A stretch of DNA of 64,000 nucleotides from Trichaptum fuscoviolaceum. Its lineage: Eukaryota; Basidiomycota; Agaricomycetes; Hymenochaetales; Trichaptaceae. Location of the stretch: positions 3,001,671-3,065,670 of the forward strand of contig CAJSYZ010000002.1 in assembly GCA_910574455.1 (NCBI GenBank), read 5' to 3'. Positions 58,134-64,000 of this stretch are shown piece after piece. Made by a program: the position numbers and the translations under genes. The notes below the pieces were generated by a model. That model saw nothing but the letters and a program-made list of their open reading frames with translations, did no database searches and was not told the DNA's origin. The stretch's first letter is position 1; each line of letters opens with the position of its first letter.

Positions 58134-59852
58134 TCACCGGCGTCCGCGCATTTTCTGGAACTGCTGCCAGTTTCCGCGGGTTTGTACCGGCTTTTCTCGA
58201 TCCGAGGGCTTATTATTGAAATGCTCTGGATTATTGTTTGACGACGGCGTCGAAGGAGGTGGAGGAGCGCGGCTGTCGTTAAATGGACGATGAGCGGGCG
58301 GAGATGGCGCAGCACTGCGATAGTCTGATGGCGGAGGGTTACGAGACCAGTTATTTGAGGGAGGAGGCGGAGGGGAAGCGGCGGAAGACGGAGGAGGTAT
58401 GGGTCGCCAGCCTCCCGGTGAAGGAGGTCGGGGAGGCGCTTCCCGTGGCCACGAGGGAGGCGGAGGCGGAGGTGCAGAATTTGGCGCTGGGGGAGGGGGC
58501 GGAGGATGTTCGGACGCGGTCGACCAGCTACCTCTTGGGGGCGGAGGGGTAGGAGCAGCTTCTCCTGTGCTAGATGCAAGTGAAGACCAACCTCCACTCC
58601 TGAACTCAGCAGAGAGCGAAGGAGTAGGGGGAACAGCCGGGGGTTCAGAAGAAGGGGGCGCTGGAGAAGGGTGAGAGGAAGACGCAACCGTTTGCCATCC
58701 AGATCCACGGGAGGAGCTGGGAGGGGCAGGATTTGAGGCCGTTGACCAGTTGCCGGAGTCAACGCCAGAACTTGAAGCCGCTGGAGCACTGGAAACCGAC
58801 GCCCACCCAGCTGATGCAGAAACCGAAGCCCACCCTGGTTTCTGCGAAGGCTTATTTTCTTGTCCTTCGGGGGCGTTAGCGGTGGACGAAGAAACACTCG
58901 GAGCAGGAGCCAGCTTGATACCCGCCGCTTTCGCTAATTTGCGCATCTCTTTCTCTTCGCGCTTCCGCTCCTTCTCTTTGCGCCTCTCCGCCTCCTCTTT
59001 GCCGCCGATCTTCATGGGGTGGTTTGCGTTCATGTCCTTCATGCGAGCTTTGTGGTGATGTGCGTACGAGTTCGTGTGTTCGTCATACTGGGCGACGTTC
59101 TTGAACTGTTTATCACAGAGCTCGCAGTAGAATGGACGCAGGACCGAGGAAATTTCAGCCTGCACTTGGGCTTTTTGGGCAACAGTAGCCTAAAGTAGGG
59201 GTTAATTAAGTGATAATAGACAGTGATAATATTGTATGGCGACACACCTCGCGCTGTTGTCGCTGAGCGGCGGTCTCGAACTGCATTCTCTCAGAATCTA
59301 GATTTCTCCTCTGGGAGACAGTAGTTTCAATCATTCGAAAATCTTGCGTTACTTTTCCCAGTCCTGTCTGATCTTGCTTCACACTAAACGGAATAGGATC
59401 CACTCTTCCTATGCATTTGGGCCAAAATCAGCGTCAAGCCCACTTCATAGAGAGTCGCTTACCCTCCCCCGACACACCAAGAGGTGTACCTTCGGTCCAT
59501 CCCATCTTCGCAAGCAAAGCAAAGCCCTTATTCGTACTTTTGATCCTCGTCTCCACTGTTATGACCTCTCGAACGGGTCTTCGGACGTGCTCGTCATATA
59601 AGTTGGAGTCTTTCATCTCAACATCCTTGTCCGATACAGGAGACGGAGATCGAGAGACTATCGACACATTGTCGTCGGAGCTGTCATCCTCATCTTCAGC
59701 ATTTGACCTAGGACGCTGGTGAAGCGGGGAAGGGGTGGTAGTTTACGAATAGACAAGTGAGATGACTGTAGGTAGAGTACCTTCTTCATATTAGCATCTG
59801 AGTCTCTGGACATTGAGATCGCATTCCATCTTGCAATAGTGCTTGCGGACAT
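58134..59852 (-). CDS. G-patch and C2H2 zinc finger protein (GPATCH8-like)
   Basis: Nuclear RNA-processing type protein. Exons on the minus strand: 59781-59852, 59463-59715, 59248-59408 and 58134-59189. The G-patch reads NKGFALLAKMGWTEGTPLG, then VDPIPFSVKQDQTGLGKVTQD. A U1-like C2H2 finger follows: FYCELCDKQFKNVAQYDEH with HTNSYAHHHKARM. Then comes a charged KEEAERRKEKERKREEKEMR stretch and a long Pro/Ser-rich tail with repeated GW(A/S)S(V/L) and PPPPP units, ending GNWQQFQKMRGRR. G-patch proteins usually activate DEAH helicases; the partner is unknown. Introns are 54-65 nt, GT-AG. The Pro-rich exon is translated in only one frame with sense, although its GC-rich complement is also open. Confidence 0.88.
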
Positions 59853-60081
59853 GGTCGTTTTCGGAGAAAGTGCGACTCTGGATCACGTCAAGCAATAACT
59901 GGTGACGAAGCTGCGCCTCAACTTGAAGAAGGAGCATGACACTGGCAGGCACGTGATGTGGCCTAAAACGTAGACTCGGACGCGTTCAATTTAGCCGCTC
60001 GCTGCTCATGCTGCGCCCTCTCCCTCTCGACCATCTGGCTCGGAGGCTCTCGCCGTTCTCTCATTGTCTATCACTTCCACA
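59853..60081. promoter_or_regulatory. Bidirectional promoter region G-patch gene / MPH1
   Basis: Only 229 bases separate the two start codons, with a CTCTCCCTCTCG tract near 60020. No specific site is recognised. Confidence 0.4.
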
Positions 60082-63000
60082 ATGTCAGATGGTTACTTTG
60101 ATGATTTCGATGAACTGGACTCTGCGTTCCTCAATGAGGTTGATGCCATAGAAGCCTCCCAGTTGCCTCGATCGAACCCCACACCTACGGCATCACCGCC
60201 AAAGCCTAAGACAGTCCCTCCCAAGGCTCAACCAAAGGCTCCCTCATCGGATGACTTCGACATGACCTTCGACGTGGATGCAGAAGAACTGGAACGATTG
60301 GACGAGTTCATAGCAGATTCATATGAAGGCAAGGCTAGGCCTGTTGCCGGACCTAGTTTGACGCGTCAGACTACCCTCGATGGGAAGGTGTTGCCCGTCG
60401 ACAACTCCAAACAGGCCCCTCGCTCGTTCAACAGGACAAAGTCAAGCTCAAACAATCCCTTCGGTAAGACCCAGAAGACAAAAAAATGGGATCATACAGC
60501 TTTCTCCGAAACTGGATGGATTTCGACGAAGAAGGCCAAACAGGCTGCGGGCAAGGGCAAGGGCAAGGGCAAAGCTAAAGAGATGGATGACGATGAGGAG
60601 GAGGACGATGATGATGACGAGGACGAGTTGGAATTTGAACAGTTCCCCGCACCTTTTGTATCAGGCATGTAATCCCACTTTAATACTCATTGATTTCATA
60701 CTAACGGCTGTTCGTTAGTTGGGTATGTATTTTGTTCAACTATTCAATTCTTGCTGAGTATATAAACTGGACATTTTCTTAGACCGGTATGGAGCACCAA
60801 TAGCATTATAATACGTATATTTAACCGGTCCTCTTCAGCCCCCTCCAATGTCCCTAAAGGCAGATCTGTTGGCTGCCAGAAACTGGATCTATCCACTAAA
60901 TCGACCCCGTCGAGACTACCAGTTTAACATTGCAAAAAGATGTCTCTTTCAGAACACTTTGGTCGCTTTGCCGACTGGCTTAGGAAAGACCTTCATAGCT
61001 GGTGTCGTTATGCTCAATTGTACGCATACATCGATAGCTGGTTTCTGCGGAGACTGACTCTTCCTTAGACTACAAATGGTTTCCCGAGAGTCGGATCGTG
61101 TTTCTCGCTCCCACAAAACCTCTCGTCGCGCAACAAGTAGAAGCCTGTCACCAAGTTTGTGGCATTCCAGGATCAGATGCTGCGGAGTTGACAGGCCATA
61201 CGAAGTCAGCCAAAAGAAGCGTAGCTGTGAGTATGTATTAGTCTTAGCGTCCCCTCCGCTAACAAAATACCAGTGGGCTGAGAAACGCGTAATGTACATG
61301 ACACCTCAGACGTTGGTTAAGGATTTCCAGTCATGCATTGTCGACCCAAAGGACATTGTGTTGATTGTTTTTGGTATGTATTTACATTTAGAGTCTTAAT
61401 TGTTGCTCATTTCATTTTCTCCAGATGAGGCTCACAGAGGGACAGGAGATTATGCATACGCACAGATCATGCGTTACATGATGGCTAAAAATCCACATTT
61501 TCGCGTTCTGGCTCTGACTGCGACTCCTGGCAATAATGCAGAGGCTGTGCAAGCGATCGTCGATTCTTTGCACATAAGTCACATAGAAATCCGAAATGAA
61601 GAGAGCCAAGACTTGAGTAGGTATGTCCTAAAGAAAGTAAGATCATATAAATCATTAAGACGCATCCTTTGCACTACTAATCACGATCTTTAGGTAGTCG
61701 ATACGCACATCATAAAGATGAGCGAGTCTCTAAATAGAGTGTCTAGCTTGTTGAGCAAAGTTATAGAGGTTAGTGAACTTTTATTCTTCAAGTTGATACG
61801 TACTCAATAATCACCGTCGTCGCGCGAACTCAGCCACTCCTTAACAAGGTCAGAAATAGTGGGCTTGTTTATCAGCAGAGTCCCATCATGCTCCATTCCT
61901 ATGCTTGCCAAGCAGCCATCAAGGGACTGCACACAAGAAAGGATCTGGGTTGGGCATGGGGATATCTTAAAGTCCTCGGTTCGTTGGCACGCTCAATGGC
62001 TTACCTGGTAAGTCTTCGCACTTACTTTCCTGGACTTCTCTATATCAATCCCCCACTTGCAGATGGAGACAAGTATCCGGTCTTGCTATAGAAGCTTGAT
62101 GGAACTGCAGGACACTTTGAGCACCAGTAACAAACAGAGTGACAAAACTATGCTGAAACTTTTAAAAGGCGATAAGAACTGGACAGCTCTTCTTGTGGAG
62201 CTTGAAAAGCAAAAGGCCCATGGGTTTGACCCACATCCGAAGATGGAGAAGTTGATATCGCTTGCACTACGGCACTTCGTAGAAGCAGACGCAGAAGCTG
62301 CCGCTGCAATTGTGAGAGGGGAACCAATAGAAGGTGAAAGCAAGGTCATGGTGTTTGTTCAATTCCGAGATTGCGTAGACGAAATCATTGATCGCCTGAA
62401 ACATCACCATCCACTCATCCGCCCGACTCCCTTCATCGGTCAAGGTACTGATAAGAGGGGAAACAAGGGCATCAGCCAGAAAGAGCAACTTGAGGTTCGT
62501 ATTACAGTCTTTGCTACTCCCATATTCTGATCATTGCCTTCAGACAATTCGAAAATTCAAGGCTGGTGAATTCAATGTCCTAGTCTCCACTTCTATAGGC
62601 GAAGAAGGTTTGGATATCGGTGAAATCGACGAAATTATTTGCTATGATGCTCAGAAAAGCTCTGTCCGCATGGTACGCTTCCCTATCTCACAATGTTGTT
62701 TCAGTAATTTATAATTCTCAACATAGCTTCAACGTGTTGGACGAACAGGTCGTAAAAGGGCGGGAAAGGTTGACGTTCTTCTTGCTGAACAGCGTGAAGA
62801 AAGGAACTGGCAAAAGTCAAAGGATAACTATGAGGACGTACAGTACACTATCATCAGCGGGAATCAGCTTGAACTTTATGATGATGTCGAACGACTCGTG
62901 CCAGGTACACCAGAGTGTCTCCAGGTAGAGATGCCTATCGAGGCGTACGTCAGGAGCCCGCAGAAAGAAAAGAAGACCAAGGAAGCCCCTACCAGAAAGA

Positions 63001-64000
63001 GGAAGAGGAACGATGATATCAATCGTAACATCCCTCTCGGTGCCTTAACTGGCTTTGTCACTGCGTCGGAGCTGCGGCCAAAAGGGAGGAAGACAGCGGC
63101 GAAGACTATTGGTGCCAATGATTTAGACAGCGATAGCGACGACGCTGATATCGCTGCGGGTTTAGGGAGCATTACTTCCAAAAAGAAGACGAAGAAATCT
63201 CAGAAAGGAACAGCCAGGTCCAGCAAGGGAGCTACGAAGTCATCCCAAGCGAAGCTGGATCTGTTCCTTGTTCCGGAGCATTTAGAGGACGACGAAGACG
63301 ACGTTGATATTCAAATTGGATTAGAAGATATCTTGCAGACACCTTCAAGAACCCGTTCCAAGGTGAAATTATCGGATAGCGACCTTGAAACCTCGCCCAT
63401 CCAGGTCGCCAAAGCACGACGCAAACTGGCGGCAGCGTCTGACGAGGATCCTTCGACTCGCCCTCTTGCTAAGACTAAAGGCCGGAAAAAGAAAGCTATA
63501 AGGCCTGGTCCTTCTGCTAAGGTCGAATCCCCAAATAAAGCGAATCCCAGCTGGCTTCTGGAAGGCTCCAGTGATGGGGAAGACGAAGGGAAATCAAAAC
63601 CATCTCGCCCAGTCTCGTCGGATACAAAGATTCCATCTGTCTCATCCAAGTCTACATCGATTTTCAAAAGTGCGAAAACTCGCTTAGAAAAATCGCAAAA
63701 ATACGATAACCCTACTCCAAAGATGCCTGACGTTGATCTCGCCATTGCTTCTCCAGAGCTACCACGCCCGACTTTTCCTATTCGAGCACCAAAGAAAGGC
63801 AGAAGAGTCCAGTTGCCACCATCGTCTCCTCAAGAGGACGATAAACCTGCCCCGCGCCGCTTAGTCCGACGACGCTCTCCTTCACCCATCGACGAAGAAA
63901 CAAGAATATCCAATAAAAAACGCAAATTCAAATTACCCCCAAATCCAGCGATGTTTGACACGGAAGCTATCCACTCTGGGGAAGAAGTATCTGAAGGGTC
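60082..64000 (+). CDS. MPH1: ATP-dependent DNA helicase MPH1/FANCM, runs off the window
   Basis: 3'-5' helicase that remodels stalled forks and D-loops. Start ATG at 60082 ([20 protein letters not shown]). The acidic N-terminus includes an RQTTLDG motif and a [11 protein letters not shown] stretch. Helicase motifs over many short exons: [33 protein letters not shown] (Walker A), [40 protein letters not shown] (DEAH box), [11 protein letters not shown], then [26 protein letters not shown] and [13 protein letters not shown]. The C-terminal part is charged, with a QAKLDLFL segment that resembles a PCNA-interacting peptide. Introns are GT-AG of about 50 nt; the first one (about 60665-60840) is longer and its exact edges are uncertain. 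The end of the gene lies beyond the window. Confidence 0.93.

Noticed and set aside
58283..58674. Plus-strand frames opposite the Pro-rich tail of the G-patch gene
   Set aside because: Gly/Glu-rich shadows of the Pro/Ser codons; no independent support.

Overview
This window looks like genomic DNA of a wood-decay type Agaricomycete (Basidiomycota). Genes are dense and cut by many 45-65 nt introns. Recognisable host genes include a beta-glucosidase with an N-terminal cellulose-binding module, PHB1, a PUB1/TIA-type RNA-binding protein, ATG16, YPT7, a branched-chain aminotransferase, a 6-phosphogluconolactonase and the MPH1/FANCM helicase. All identifications come from reading translations and splice sites by eye; no database search was run.

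Layout: (1) 1-2082, the 3' end of an oxysterol-binding-protein gene. (2) 2828-38442, one GH3 beta-glucosidase gene split by a large insertion. (3) 3707-34784, the insertion: a 31,078-bp element with ~33-bp imperfect terminal inverted repeats and a putative TT target duplication. Removing it together with one TT rejoins the GH3 exon in frame. (4) 38762-64000, a compact run of apparently ordinary host genes, with MPH1 running off the right edge.

Contents of the 31-kb element, left to right: a repeat-rich left arm; two nearly identical tandem copies of a trypsin-like (PA-clan) protease gene, one split by a 575-bp solo LTR; a 916-codon coiled-coil/Gly-Lys-repeat gene of unknown function; a second unknown gene; a nested 2.6-kb element with ~100-bp inverted repeats; a ten-exon Plavaka-family (CACTA-related) transposase; and, divergent from it, a 17-exon, 992-codon gene whose exons 4-16 are all multiples of three. 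The spacers between these genes are built from a small set of palindromic words (CACTGGCAGTG-, ACTACTAGTAGT-, CTTGAAGTTCAAG-, CCGAGTCGG- and CAGCCTGAG-like) that I did not notice in the host flanks.

Interpretation: this appears to be a giant, cargo-carrying Plavaka-type DNA transposon that entered a cellulase-system gene recently, since the GH3 exons on both sides remain readable. The transposase presumably acts on the terminal repeats. The roles of the protease, coiled-coil and acidic-tail proteins are unknown. Several single or double base indels, in both element and host genes, could be real lesions or assembly errors.
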